Positions 1 through 9,234 of a stretch of 64,000 nt of DNA are shown piece after piece. Within the stretch, counting starts at the first letter, position 1, and each line of letters starts with the position of its first letter. Source of the stretch: Aldehydirespirator sp028819505 (GTDB lineage Bacteria > Actinomycetota > Acidimicrobiia > Acidimicrobiales > Aldehydirespiratoraceae); the NCBI GenBank assembly GCA_965207755.1, contig OZ242297.1:744001-808000 (forward strand). Direction: 5' to 3'. The notes beneath the pieces were generated by a model, which saw only the letters and a list, made by a program, of their open reading frames with translations, did no database searches and was not told the DNA's origin. A program made the position numbers and the translations under genes.

Positions 1-289
1 ACCCGCCCTCGGCCGACTGCACTCCCTCGACGGCCCGGATGTCGTCGAGCAGGCTGTCGTCCACCGGCGGGGGATTCGCCTGGGTGATGTCGCCGAAGGG
101 CAGGGCCCCCCGCACGGTGAAGTCGGTGCCGGTGTTGATATCGGCGGCGAGGTCGTCGAAGGTCGAGCGCAGCGAGTCGGCCGTCACGAAGGCGGCCACC
201 ACGAAGGTCACGCCCAGCACGATCGCCAGCGCGGTGAACGCGAAGCGCAGCTTGTGGGCGAGCAGCGACTTCAGGGCCAGACGGAGCAT
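1..289 (-). CDS. FtsX/MacB-family ABC transporter permease, N-terminal part (cut by window edge)
   Basis: The first about 96 codons of a membrane permease run off the left edge. The start ATG is at 289. The N-terminus has short basic residues followed by one long hydrophobic segment (about residues 16-37), then an extracytoplasmic region with TADSLRSTFDDL, the layout of FtsX-like permeases that open with TM1 and a large periplasmic or extracellular loop. Its ATPase lies 60 bp upstream on the same strand, so the two form an exporter operon. Substrate (lipid, peptide or drug) cannot be told. Not listed as a closed reading frame because its stop is outside the window. Confidence 0.8.
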   Translation of the reverse strand, partial: MLRLALKSLLAHKLRFAFTALAIVLGVTFVVAAFVTADSLRSTFDDLAADINTGTDFTVRGALPFGDITQANPPPVDDSLLDDIRAVEGVQSAEGG

Positions 290-349
290 GTCGGGATCCT
301 CTTGGGGAGGTTGGAGGGTGGTGCCGGAGCGAGGGCCGAGAATGTCCGT

Positions 350-1099
350 CTAGGCGCCGAGTTGGGTCATGTGGTCCCGGATGCCCTGGGGTGTGGGGTC
401 TTCGAGCTCGTCCACGATCTTGCCGTCCACCAGGAACACCACCCGGTCGGCGTAGGAGGCGGCCACCGGGTCGTGGGTGACCATCACGATGGTCTGGCCC
501 ATCTGGTCGACGGCGCTCCGCATGAAGCCGAGGATCTCGCCCGCGGTGTTGGAGTCGACGTTGCCGGTGGGCTCGTCGGCGAAGATGATCTGGGGCTTGC
601 CGGCCAGCGCCCGGGCCACCGCCACCCGCTGCTGCTGGCCGCCCGACAGTTCGTTGGGGCGGTGCTTGACCCGGTCGGTGAGGCCGGTGGCGTCCACCAC
701 CTCGTCGACCCAGGCCTCGTCGCCCACCGAGCCTGCGAGGTCCATCGGCAGGGTGATGTTCTCGATGGCGGTGAGGGTGGGCACCAGGTTGTAGGCCTGG
801 AACACGAAGCCCACGTTGTCGCGGCGCAGCAGAGTGAGGTCCTTCTCCGACAGCGTGGTGAGGTCGGTGTCGCCGATGAGCACCTGGCCCGACGTGACGC
901 TGTCGAGCCCGGCCATGCAGTGCATCAGGGTGGACTTGCCCGAACCCGACGGGCCCATGATGGCGGTGAAGCGGCCCTGCTCGAAGGCAACGTCGATGGC
1001 GTCGAGGGCCCGCACCTCAGTGTCGCCGGAGCCGTAGAGCTTCGAGGCGGCCGCCGCCCGGGCGGCTGTGGCCAATGCTTGCGTGGGGGAGGCAGTCAC
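350..1099 (-). CDS. MacB/LolD-type ABC transporter ATP-binding protein
   Basis: ATPase of an FtsX-type exporter. It has Walker A GPSGSGKST, Q-loop FVFQAYNLVP, signature LSGGQQQRVAVARAL, Walker B IIFADEPTGNVDS and the switch His in VMVTHD, in standard order. The start chosen is GTG at 1099, because AGGAGA sits 6-7 nt before it; the open frame extends to 1165 but that extension has no ribosome site. The 249-residue length suits the family. It is followed 60 bp later by the FtsX-like permease. It would power the permease from the cytoplasmic face. Confidence 0.9.
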   Translation of the reverse strand: MTASPTQALATAARAAAASKLYGSGDTEVRALDAIDVAFEQGRFTAIMGPSGSGKSTLMHCMAGLDSVTSGQVLIGDTDLTTLSEKDLTLLRRDNVGFVFQAYNLVPTLTAIENITLPMDLAGSVGDEAWVDEVVDATGLTDRVKHRPNELSGGQQQRVAVARALAGKPQIIFADEPTGNVDSNTAGEILGFMRSAVDQMGQTIVMVTHDPVAASYADRVVFLVDGKIVDELEDPTPQGIRDHMTQLGA

Positions 1100-1240
1100 A
1101 GGTTCTCCTAAGGGCGGTCGTGAAGGCTCACGCGGGGACTCTACGAGCGCCCCGAACCTCCCCAACCAGGGACATCCCTTACTTTGCCCTGACCCTCAGA
1201 AGCTCCCAGGGTCCGCTGGGCTACTACGCCAGCCGGTAGG

Positions 1241-1287
1241 GAATTGGCAGCGTTGCGCACGGTATGCGTGCATCTTGCTGCCAGTTC
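1241..1287. repeat. 47-bp interrupted palindrome, copy A
   Basis: Outer arms GAATTGGCAGC and GCTGCCAGTTC flank a GC-rich core containing GCACGG. A second copy at 58351-58397 agrees at about 41 of 47 positions by eye. Here it sits in the divergent intergenic region between the ABC ATPase (minus) and the Rieske fusion gene (plus), so it cannot simply be a terminator. It could be a REP-like element or a protein-binding site. Confidence 0.7.
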
Positions 1288-1361
1288 GCTCGGGGGCAAC
1301 CAGCCAGCGGCAGCATCTCAGCGAAGTGCCTCGGTGCCGGCCGGCGATACCGTGAAGGCTC

Positions 1362-2972
1362 ATGCAGCCGTACAAGGTCGCCACTTGGAGCGAGGTGCCC
1401 GACCGGGCGCCGGTCGGGGCGCTGGTCAGCAACGTCGACCTGGTGATCGTGCGCTTCGACGGCAACCACTCGGTGCTGTACGGGCGCTGCCTGCACCGCG
1501 GCGCGCTGATGTGCGACGGCCGCATCGCCGGCGACAACATCATCTGCGGCCTGCACGGCTGGGACTACGTGTTCCACACCGGCGTGTCGAGCTACGACAA
1601 CTCCGAACGGCTGGCCAAGTTCTCCTCTTGGCTGGACGGCGACGACCTGCTGGTCGACCTCGACGAGATCCTGGCCTGGGAGAAGGAGCATCCCCAGCCC
1701 TTCGACCGGGCCGCCTACCAGGGCGCCTACGCCGATCCCCACGGCGACGCGGCCGAGCCCCACGTCGGGCTGATCCGCCGCCTGGCCGACGAGGGCCTCG
1801 AATACCTGGGCCACCACGGGCCGGTCGCGTCGATGGGGGTGCCCCGCACCGAGCTGCCGAGCTGGGAGGACATCCAGTTCACGGTCGCCCAACTCGCCCG
1901 CCGGCCCCGCCTCGACGATGAGCCCGTCGGCACCGGCGTGGTCGTCGGCCCCGACGCGGCCCGGCCCCTGCGCTTGGAGATACCGGTCCTTGTGAGCGAC
2001 ATGAGCTTCGGGGCGCTGTCGGAGGAGGCCAAGGTGGCCCTGGCCCGCGGCGCCGAGCGCTCCGGCACCGGGATCTGCTCGGGCGAGGGCGGGATGCTGC
2101 CCACCGAGCGGGCCGAGAACTCCCGCTACTTCTACGAACTGGCCAGCGGCAGGTTCGGCTGGTCGATGGACAAGGCGGCCGGCTGCCAGGCCTTCCACTT
2201 CAAGCTCGGCCAGGGGGCCAAGACCGGGACCGGCGGGCACCTGCCCGGCATCAAGGTCCAGGGCAAGATCGCCGAGGTCCGGGGCCTGGCGCCGGGCACA
2301 GCCGCCATCTCACCGTCCACATTCGTGGACTTCTGCAACGAGGACGACTACCGGCGCTTCGCCGACGAGGTCCGGGAGGCCTCCGGCGGCATCCCCATCG
2401 GGGTGAAGATGTCGGCCCAGCACATCGAGGACGACATCGACGCCGCCCTGCGGGTCGGGGTGGACTACATCGTCCTCGACGGCCGGGGCGGCGGCACCGG
2501 CGCGGCGCCGGTGATCTTCCGGGACAACATCTCGGTGCCCACCATCCCCGCGCTGGCCCGGGCCCGCCGCCACCTCGACTCGAGGGGACGCCGGGACGTG
2601 ACCCTGGTGGTCACCGGCGGGCTGCGGACCCCGGCCGACTTCGCCAAGGCGCTGGCGCTGGGCGCCGACGCGGTGGCGGTGTCCAACGCGGCCATGCAGG
2701 CCATCGGCTGTCTGGGCATGCGGGCCTGCTCCACCAACAACTGCCCGGTCGGCATCGCCACCCAGCGCCCGGAGCTGCGGGCCCGCCTGCCGGTGGAGGA
2801 GGCCGCCGAGCGGCTCCACAAGTTCTTCTGCGCGTCGGTGGAGCTGATGTGCGTGCTGGCGAGGGCCTGCGGGCACGCCCACCTCGACGAGTTCTGCGCC
2901 GACGACCTCACCACATTCGACCGTGACATGGCCCACCTGACCGATATCCGCTACGGAGGCGTCCGCCTCTAG
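1362..2972 (+). CDS. Rieske domain fused to FMN-binding glutamate-synthase-like domain
   Basis: 536 residues. Residues about 1-90 form a Rieske [2Fe-2S] domain: C43-x-H45 and C62-x2-H65, as in RCLHRG and CGLHGWDY. Residues about 150-520 match the GltS-type FMN/[3Fe-4S] domain of glutamate synthase: MSFGALSEEAK, GQGAKTGTGGHLPG, GVDYIVLDGRGGGTGAAP, VVTGGLRTPADFAKALALGA, and the cluster-cysteine stretch CLGMRACSTNNCPVGIAT. The amidotransferase domain of true GltB is absent. The enzyme likely uses FMN to reduce or oxidise an unknown substrate, with electrons passed through Rieske. A possible -10 TACCGT (1348-1353) lies 8 nt before the ATG. It converges on the E2 gene and their stop regions overlap by 4 bp. 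Confidence 0.88.
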   Translation: MQPYKVATWSEVPDRAPVGALVSNVDLVIVRFDGNHSVLYGRCLHRGALMCDGRIAGDNIICGLHGWDYVFHTGVSSYDNSERLAKFSSWLDGDDLLVDLDEILAWEKEHPQPFDRAAYQGAYADPHGDAAEPHVGLIRRLADEGLEYLGHHGPVASMGVPRTELPSWEDIQFTVAQLARRPRLDDEPVGTGVVVGPDAARPLRLEIPVLVSDMSFGALSEEAKVALARGAERSGTGICSGEGGMLPTERAENSRYFYELASGRFGWSMDKAAGCQAFHFKLGQGAKTGTGGHLPGIKVQGKIAEVRGLAPGTAAISPSTFVDFCNEDDYRRFADEVREASGGIPIGVKMSAQHIEDDIDAALRVGVDYIVLDGRGGGTGAAPVIFRDNISVPTIPALARARRHLDSRGRRDVTLVVTGGLRTPADFAKALALGADAVAVSNAAMQAIGCLGMRACSTNNCPVGIATQRPELRARLPVEEAAERLHKFFCASVELMCVLARACGHAHLDEFCADDLTTFDRDMAHLTDIRYGGVRL

Positions 2973-4246
2973 CCTTCAGCCTGCTTGGATGGGGCAGCCT
3001 CCTCGATCGCATCCTTGAGCCGGGCCAGGAAGCGGCCGCTGGCGCCGCCGTCGATGATGCGGTGGTCGAAGGTGGCCGACACTGTCATGGTCGGCACCTC
3101 GACCGGGACGCCGTCGATCAGGCGCACCACAGGGCGGGCCATGCCGAAGGCGGCGATCATGCTGGTGCCCACCGGCAGCATCGGCGTGCCGGCCAGCATC
3201 CCCAGCGCGCCCACGTTGTTGACGGTGGTTGTCGCGCCGGTCAGCTCATGGGGCGCCACCGTGCGGCCGCGGGCCGCGGCGGCCAGCCGCAGGATCTCTG
3301 CCGACACTTCCGGCAACGAGAGGGCGTCGGCGCCTCGCACCACCGGCACCATCAGCCCCCCGGGGGTGTCGACGGCCACGCCGATGTCGTAGCGGTCGAA
3401 GTACTCGATCTCGTCGCCGTCGAGCCTGGCGTTCATGATCGGGTGGTCCCGCAAGACTGGCACCAGCAGCGCCACCAGCAGCGCGTCGAGCGGCACCCGC
3501 GACCCGGTCTCGGTCGCCAGGGCCGTTCGGGCCGCCAGCAGGCCGCCGGCGTCGGCGTCAGCCATGGATGTGAACTGGGGGACCTGCATCGACTGGGCCA
3601 TGTGGCGGGCGATGGATCGTCGCGTCGCCGACATGCGCTCCCGCCTGCCGCGGCCCGCCGCCGACGGGGACGCCGTGGCCGATGCCGCCTCGACGTCGGT
3701 CACCGTGATCGAGCCGCCCGGTCCGGTGCCGGCCACCACGGCCAGGTCGACGCCCCGCTCGCGGGCCAGCTTGCGGGCCTTGGGCAGCGCCTTGACCGGC
3801 TCGGCGGCCCCCGGCTGCCCCGGCATCGCCGCACTGCTCGGGCGGGATGCTGCGACCGGTCCGGCCGCGGCGGTATCCGGGGCCTGCGACCGCGGCGCGG
3901 GCGGTTCACCGGGCGCGTCCACGGCCCCGACGCCCTGGCCGGGCTCAGACTGTGACCCGGCCGGCGCTGTCTCAGCCCCGCCCTCGCCTGCGTCGGGAAC
4001 GTCGTCGCCGGGTGAGCCCACCACGATGAGGGTCTGGCCGACCTCGATCACGTCTCCCGGCTCCCCTCCGAGGGCCAGCACCGTGCCCCGGTAGGGGGTG
4101 GTCATCTCCACCACCGACTTGTCGGTCTCGACCGAGCAGATGGGCTGGTCCAACTCCACGGTGTCGCCTACGTCCACCAGCCACTCCACGATCTCGCCCT
4201 CCACCATGGTGTCGCCCACGGCCGGGAACTTGAAGACGGACGCCAT
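2969..4246 (-). CDS. 2-oxoacid dehydrogenase complex E2 (dihydrolipoamide acyltransferase)
   Basis: 425 residues with the complete E2 layout. The lipoyl domain has the modified lysine K43 in VETDKSVVEM. It is followed by a Pro/Ala/Gly linker, a peripheral subunit-binding domain (KARKLARERGVDLAVVAGTG), a second linker and the catalytic domain with SATRRSIARHMAQSMQVPQF and the active-site DHRIIDGG. It transfers acyl groups from lipoyl to CoA. It lies 71 bp downstream of the fused E1 gene on the same strand, so E1 and E2 form an operon. No E3 is nearby. The acyl specificity (branched-chain, pyruvate or acetoin) is not evident. Confidence 0.93.
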   Translation of the reverse strand: MASVFKFPAVGDTMVEGEIVEWLVDVGDTVELDQPICSVETDKSVVEMTTPYRGTVLALGGEPGDVIEVGQTLIVVGSPGDDVPDAGEGGAETAPAGSQSEPGQGVGAVDAPGEPPAPRSQAPDTAAAGPVAASRPSSAAMPGQPGAAEPVKALPKARKLARERGVDLAVVAGTGPGGSITVTDVEAASATASPSAAGRGRRERMSATRRSIARHMAQSMQVPQFTSMADADAGGLLAARTALATETGSRVPLDALLVALLVPVLRDHPIMNARLDGDEIEYFDRYDIGVAVDTPGGLMVPVVRGADALSLPEVSAEILRLAAAARGRTVAPHELTGATTTVNNVGALGMLAGTPMLPVGTSMIAAFGMARPVVRLIDGVPVEVPTMTVSATFDHRIIDGGASGRFLARLKDAIEEAAPSKQAEG

Positions 4247-4317
4247 GTCAGTTCCTTGCCCGCTCGAGCCGCGAGGGTGCGGCGGTCACGGAGGGCAGGT
4301 TCGGCATGGAAGCCATG

Positions 4318-6396
4318 TCAGTTGGCGAGCGCTCGGCGGATGCCGGCGGCGATGCGGTCGGCGGTCATCATGGAGTGGCGCTCAAGCTGGGTCGGACCCC
4401 AGAACACGTCCATGTGCGCCACGCGCACCGGAGGCGCTTCCAGCGAGTAGAGACCGTGCTCGCTCACCGCGGCCAGCACCTCGGCCCCGAACCCGCTGGT
4501 GGTCTGGGCCTCGTGCGCGACGACCAGCCGGCCCGTCCTGGCCACGCTGTCCAGCACCGTCTCGCGGTCCCACGGATACAGCGTCCGCAGGTCGATGACC
4601 TCGGCCGACACCCCCTCGGCGGCCAGGGTCTCGGCCGCCACCAGCGCCTGGCGCGCCGGCGGTCCCCACGACACCACCGTCACGTCGGTGCCGTCCCGCA
4701 GCACGCGGGCCCGCCCGAACGGTATCCGGTACGGCTCGACCGGCACGTCCTGCTTGAGGCCGCGGTACAGCGAGATGGGCTCCAGGAACACCACCGGGTC
4801 CTCGCTGGCCAGCGCCGACTCCATCAGGCCCTTGGCGTCGTAGGGGTTGGACGGGTACGCCACCACCAGCCCGGGCGCGTGGGTGAAGAACGACTCGGGC
4901 GAGTCGGTGTGGAACTCGTGGTTGTCGAGGTTGGTGCCCACCGGCAGCCGGGCCACCACCGGCGCGGTGAGGTGGCCCCGGTAGCGCCACCGGATGCGGG
5001 CCACGTGGCCGATGAGCTGGTCGAAGGCGGGGTACACGAAGCCGGCGAACTCGATCTCCGCCACCGGCCTCAGCCCGGCCATGGCCATGCCCACCGCGGT
5101 GCCCATGATGCCGGTCTCGCACAGGGGGGTGTCGATCACCCGGTCGGCGCCGAACTGCTCGTGCATGCCCTCGGTGATGCGGAACACCCCGCCCTCCACG
5201 CCCACGTCCTCGCCCAGCATCACCAGCGACGGGTCCCGCTCGAAGGCCGAGTGCAGGGTCAGCTTGAGAGCCTCCGTCATGTCCTGCCGCCGGGTCTCTC
5301 CGCCGGGCGACGGCTCCGGGCCGAGTGACCAGGCCTCGTCCGGCTCCAGCACAGCGGCGGTTTCGCCGGCGTCCTGCTGCTCGCGGTGCAGTTGCTCGGC
5401 GAGGGAGGCCGGAGCCCGGGCGAACAGCTGCCGGGGCGAATAGTCGCGCGGCACCTCGGGTCGGGCCTCCAGCTCAGCGACGTAGGCCTCGAGCTCGGCT
5501 GAGATCCCCGCCCGCATGTCGTCCTCTTGCCCGGCCTCCCACAGGCCCTTGCTCACCAGGAACGCCCGCAACCGGGTTATGGGGTCCTGCTCGCGCCACC
5601 GGGCCTCCTCGTCGCTGGTGCGGTAGACGGGCGTCCCGTCGTAGGTGGAGTGGGGTGCGAACCGGTAGGTGAGCATCTCGATGAGGGTGGGGCCCTCACC
5701 GGCCGCGGCCCGCTCGACAGCCTCATGGGTCGTCTGGTACATGGCCAGCGGGTCCATTCCATCGACCCGAACGCCCTCGAACCCGTAGCCTTCGGCCTTG
5801 GCCGCCAGCGTGGCTGCCGCGGTCTGCTTGTCGATGGTGGTGGACTGGGCCACCTGGTTGTTCTGGCACAGGAACACGGTGGGGGTGTTCCACACTCCGG
5901 CGAAGTTCATGGCCGCGTGGAAGTCGGATTCCGAGGTGGCCCCGTCGCCGAACACCACCATGGCCACCGTGTCGCGTGCCTGGAGTCGCTCGGCGTAGCC
6001 GAAGCCCACCGCGTGGGGGAGATGGGTGCCGATCGTGGCGTTGAGACGGGTCACCCTGTAGCGGTTGACGTCCCAGAGGTCGTCGTCGTCGGCCACGCCC
6101 ATCCAGAGGCCCACCGCGGCGATGGGGCTCATGCCCCGGGCCAGCCACATGCCCAGCTCCCGGTAGGCGGTGAAGAGCCAGTCGGTCTCGCGCAGGGCCA
6201 GCGCCGCCCCGACATGGGCCTCCTGGCCGCTCACCTGGTAGTAGGCCGGCATGCGTCCCTGGCGCTGGAGGTTGAGGAGCTTCTCGTCGGCCATCCTGGT
6301 GGTGAGCAGCAGGCGCAGCATGTCGACGAGCCGGCTGTCGTCGAGATCAGGGACCGGCCCCACCAGCTCGCCCGCCGGGTCCAGGATCTGCCGCAT
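4318..6396 (-). CDS. Fused E1 alpha-beta subunit of 2-oxoacid (branched-chain type) dehydrogenase
   Basis: ThDP-dependent decarboxylating E1 with both subunits in one chain of about 692 residues. The alpha half (about 1-330) carries the ThDP motif GDGATSESDFHAAMNFAG ending in CQNN. The beta half (about 370-692) begins MTEALKLTLHSAFERDPSLVMLGEDVG and contains FAGFVYPAFDQ and ETGIMGTAVGMA. The start at ATG 6396 is preferred because GGAGGAG sits 7 nt upstream; an upstream GTG at 6432 has no such site. It precedes E2. Fused E1 proteins occur for branched-chain-type complexes, but substrate is inferred only. Confidence 0.9.
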   Translation of the reverse strand: MRQILDPAGELVGPVPDLDDSRLVDMLRLLLTTRMADEKLLNLQRQGRMPAYYQVSGQEAHVGAALALRETDWLFTAYRELGMWLARGMSPIAAVGLWMGVADDDDLWDVNRYRVTRLNATIGTHLPHAVGFGYAERLQARDTVAMVVFGDGATSESDFHAAMNFAGVWNTPTVFLCQNNQVAQSTTIDKQTAAATLAAKAEGYGFEGVRVDGMDPLAMYQTTHEAVERAAAGEGPTLIEMLTYRFAPHSTYDGTPVYRTSDEEARWREQDPITRLRAFLVSKGLWEAGQEDDMRAGISAELEAYVAELEARPEVPRDYSPRQLFARAPASLAEQLHREQQDAGETAAVLEPDEAWSLGPEPSPGGETRRQDMTEALKLTLHSAFERDPSLVMLGEDVGVEGGVFRITEGMHEQFGADRVIDTPLCETGIMGTAVGMAMAGLRPVAEIEFAGFVYPAFDQLIGHVARIRWRYRGHLTAPVVARLPVGTNLDNHEFHTDSPESFFTHAPGLVVAYPSNPYDAKGLMESALASEDPVVFLEPISLYRGLKQDVPVEPYRIPFGRARVLRDGTDVTVVSWGPPARQALVAAETLAAEGVSAEVIDLRTLYPWDRETVLDSVARTGRLVVAHEAQTTSGFGAEVLAAVSEHGLYSLEAPPVRVAHMDVFWGPTQLERHSMMTADRIAAGIRRALAN

Positions 6397-6528
6397 CCTC
6401 AGGCTCCTCCCGTGATCGGCCACCAGCGACACTCTACGATGAGAAACGCTTGCATTTCACCTTGTGTACCTGTGATTCTGCATCTTCAGTCCGGTTACAG
6501 CATGATTTTCTACGACTAGGCTCCCGTC

Positions 6529-7347
6529 ATGACCGAGACAAACACGGGCAGGACGGCCACGGCCGACACCTTCGACGTGAGCGGTCGCCGGGTGGTGATC
6601 ACCGGCGGCACGGCCGGGATCGGCTTGGCCGCCGCGGCGCATCTGGTCCGCTGTGGCGCCCAGGTGGTGATCGGCGGGCGGCGCGCTGGGGGCCGGGACA
6701 TCGCCGAGGGCATAGGCGCGGAGTTCGTGCCCATGGACGTAGCCGACGACGCCTCGGTGGCGACGGCCTTCGAGTCGGTGGCCGAGCGTTTCGAGGCTCT
6801 CGACGCCCTGATCCTCAACGCGGGCATCGACGCCTACCACGGCGACGTGGACTCTCTGGATCTGGAGGTCTTCGAGCGGGTCATGGACGTCAACACGATG
6901 GGCGTCGTGCGGGCGGTGCGCCATGGCGTGAACATGGTGCGGGATCACGGGTCGGTCATCGTCACCAGCTCCCCGGCCGGCTCGGTCGGCGCGCCGGGCA
7001 TGGCCGCCTACGGTGCCTCCAAGGCAGCTCTCGACCAGTTGGTGCGGGTGTGGGCGCTGGAGCTCGGACCCCGCAACGTCCGTGTGAACGGCGTTCTGCC
7101 CGGCAACGTCAGGACCGAGATGATGCCGGAGTCGACACCCGACGTGGAGCTGATCCGGCACCTGACCGCCAACGACACCTTCAGGCCCGCGCCCGAGATC
7201 GCGCCGGTGTTCCATTTCCTGGTCAGCGACGCCAGCGCGCCGCTCACCGGATCGCTGGTGGGCTGCCACGACGGCATCGGTGCCGGCTTCAGCCTGGGTG
7301 TCATGTCCCGCCTGGCCTCCGACCCGCCCGACAACGGAGACGGGTAG
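6529..7347 (+). CDS. Short-chain dehydrogenase/reductase (SDR)
   Basis: 272 residues of classical SDR fold. NAD(P) loop TGGTAGIG, the NAG motif in LILNAGID, Ser of VTSSPAGS and YGASK as the catalytic Tyr-x3-Lys, then LPGNVRTEM. It is divergent from the E1 gene across a 132-bp AT-richer spacer that should hold both promoters. Its TAG overlaps the GTG of the next SDR (TAGTG), so the two are translationally coupled. Substrate unknown; the C-terminus is longer than usual and ends in an acidic, disordered-looking tail. Confidence 0.9.
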   Translation: MTETNTGRTATADTFDVSGRRVVITGGTAGIGLAAAAHLVRCGAQVVIGGRRAGGRDIAEGIGAEFVPMDVADDASVATAFESVAERFEALDALILNAGIDAYHGDVDSLDLEVFERVMDVNTMGVVRAVRHGVNMVRDHGSVIVTSSPAGSVGAPGMAAYGASKAALDQLVRVWALELGPRNVRVNGVLPGNVRTEMMPESTPDVELIRHLTANDTFRPAPEIAPVFHFLVSDASAPLTGSLVGCHDGIGAGFSLGVMSRLASDPPDNGDG

Positions 7348-8189
7348 TGGCCGGAGTGCTGGCGGGTCAGGTGGCGCTGGTCACCGGCGCGGGCCGCGCC
7401 GGAGGGATGGGTGAGGCGACCGCCCGGCGTCTGGCCGAGGCCGGCGCCGATGTGGTGGTCACAGACCTGGCCCGGGACCGCCCTGAGCTCCGTCAGGATC
7501 CCACCCACGGCTTGGGTGACGATCTGGCTGCATTAGAGGCGCTCTCGGCCGAGTTATGCGACGGCTTCGGGGTGCGGAGCTTCGCGGCGCCGCTGGATGT
7601 CACCGACCAGGCCCAGGCCGAGGCCGTGGTGCAGCGGACCGTGGGCGAGCTGGGGTCGCTGGACATTCTGTTCAACAACGCGGGAGCCACCACCGGGGTG
7701 GGCCGCTTCGTCGACCAGACCGAGGATCAGTGGAACCTGTCGTGGCAGGTCAACGTCATGGGGTCGCGGCGGATGGCGCTGCTGACCCTGAGGCCGATGA
7801 TCGAGGCTGGGCGGGGCGTGATCGTCAACAACGTGTCGATCGGGGGACTGGTGTCGGACGCCGGCTACGGGGCCTACAACGTCACCAAGTTCGGCCTGGT
7901 CGCCATGACCAAGCTCATCGCCAAGGAGCACGGCCCCGACGGGATCCGCTGCGTGGGCGTGTGCCCCGGCCCGATCGACACCCAGATGGCGGTGGCCAAC
8001 CGCAGGCTGGTCGCCGACCTGGCCGGGGTGACCGACGACGAGGCCGGCGAGATGCTGGTCGCGGAGGTTCCGCTGGGACGTTGGGGCACGGCGGACGAGG
8101 TGGCCCAACTGGTCGTGTTCCTGGCGTCGCCGGCCGCGGCCTACATCAACGGCGCGCTCATCCCCATCGACGGAGGCGTGCTTCCCTAG
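7347..8189 (+). CDS. Short-chain dehydrogenase/reductase (SDR)
   Basis: 280 residues. Glycine loop VTGAGRAGGMGEA, NNAG in LFNNAGATTG, VNNVSIGG with the catalytic Ser, and YGAYNVTK giving Tyr-x3-Lys; CPGPIDTQMA follows. An insert of about 25 residues after the second beta strand (RDRPELRQDPTHGLGDD) is typical of 3-oxoacyl-ACP-reductase-like or cyclopentanol-type SDRs. The GTG start at 7347 shares bases with the stop of the preceding SDR, which fixes the start well. It converges on the AsnC regulator with 2 bp between stops. Confidence 0.9.
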   Translation: MAGVLAGQVALVTGAGRAGGMGEATARRLAEAGADVVVTDLARDRPELRQDPTHGLGDDLAALEALSAELCDGFGVRSFAAPLDVTDQAQAEAVVQRTVGELGSLDILFNNAGATTGVGRFVDQTEDQWNLSWQVNVMGSRRMALLTLRPMIEAGRGVIVNNVSIGGLVSDAGYGAYNVTKFGLVAMTKLIAKEHGPDGIRCVGVCPGPIDTQMAVANRRLVADLAGVTDDEAGEMLVAEVPLGRWGTADEVAQLVVFLASPAAAYINGALIPIDGGVLP

Positions 8190-8191
8190 CT

Positions 8192-9175
8192 TCAGGTGAG
8201 TCCCGCGGTCATCGACTCCTTGACCTCCACCAGGTAGACGAACGCTTCGACCTGGCGCACTCCCGCGGTCGAGCGGACCTGGTCGAGTAGTTCGGCCAGA
8301 TGGGCCTCGTCGCGGTAGCTGGCCTCGACCAGCACATCACAGTGTCCGAGCACGGTGGCCACCATGGTCGTGTCGGGCATGGCCGCCACTTGCTCGGCCA
8401 CGGGCTGTGCCGGGCCCTCGACGTCGATCATCAGTCCGGCGTAGCCCTGGATCCCGAGCACTCCGGGACTTACGATGGTCTGCACGGTCACCACTCCCTT
8501 GGCCATGAGTGCGAGGACGCGCTCACGGGTGGCGGCGTGCGACATTCCCGCCACGCCCGAGAGGTCGGCGAAGGTTGCCCGGCCGTCGGCGGCCAGGCAC
8601 TCGAGCAGCCTTATGTCGGTGGTGTCCACGGGCCTCTGGCGGGCCCCGAGGCGATGATCGCCGCCCTTCGATCCGTCGCCGGCATGGGACCAGTCCTGCT
8701 TCACATAGGCGACCAGTGAGGCGGCATCGATGCCCCTGACCTGCGGCTCGGCCCGGGCCTGCTCGATGGCGGCGTTCAGATGCTCGGCATCACGAGCCCT
8801 GAACTCCACGAACAGTCCGCGCGGCCCGGCCAGGATGAGCACGAAGGCGGCCTCGTCCATCCCGGCCAGCCGTTCGGCCACCGGGGCGACCGCACCGCTC
8901 ACATCCACCAGGCAGTAGGCGAACTCGCCGTAGCCCAGCGCACGAGGATCGATGCGTCCGAGAATGTGGATGATGCCGCGGTCGAGCAGCCGGATGACGC
9001 GCGCCTTGACCGCGGCCTGCGACATGCCGATCCGTCTGGCCAGCGCCGCGTAGCTGGCCCGACCGTCGGCCACCAGGCTGTCGATCAGGGCGCGGTCGAC
9101 GTCGTCCAGTTCCACCATGTCGACATCATCGTAGGCGCCGACTGAAACCAGCTTCCGGTCGTCAGTCGCGCTCAT
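8192..9175 (-). CDS. Tandem Lrp/AsnC-family transcriptional regulator
   Basis: 327 residues, about twice a normal AsnC protein. Each half has an N-terminal winged helix (LDDVDRALIDSLVADGRASY with the recognition stretch RIGMSQAAVKARV; then DTTDIRLLECLAADGRATF with GMSHAATRERV). Each is followed by an AsnC/RAM ligand-binding domain (GPRGLFVEFRARD; GHCDVLVEASYRD). It is divergent from the amino-acid-type ABC transporter across 166 bp, so it probably controls that transporter in response to an amino acid. No ribosome site precedes the ATG; leaderless translation is possible. Confidence 0.9.
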   Translation of the reverse strand: MSATDDRKLVSVGAYDDVDMVELDDVDRALIDSLVADGRASYAALARRIGMSQAAVKARVIRLLDRGIIHILGRIDPRALGYGEFAYCLVDVSGAVAPVAERLAGMDEAAFVLILAGPRGLFVEFRARDAEHLNAAIEQARAEPQVRGIDAASLVAYVKQDWSHAGDGSKGGDHRLGARQRPVDTTDIRLLECLAADGRATFADLSGVAGMSHAATRERVLALMAKGVVTVQTIVSPGVLGIQGYAGLMIDVEGPAQPVAEQVAAMPDTTMVATVLGHCDVLVEASYRDEAHLAELLDQVRSTAGVRQVEAFVYLVEVKESMTAGLT

Positions 9176-9234
9176 CTAGGAAGCGCAGGCTGTTGATCGA
9201 GTTCGGCACTGAATCCGTGGCCATCCCATCATGC

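Noticed and set aside
6450..8189. 579-codon frame covering the first SDR in a wrong frame and joining the second SDR
   Set aside because: Only the last 280 codons (from GTG 7347) are SDR; the upstream part is the out-of-frame image of the first SDR.
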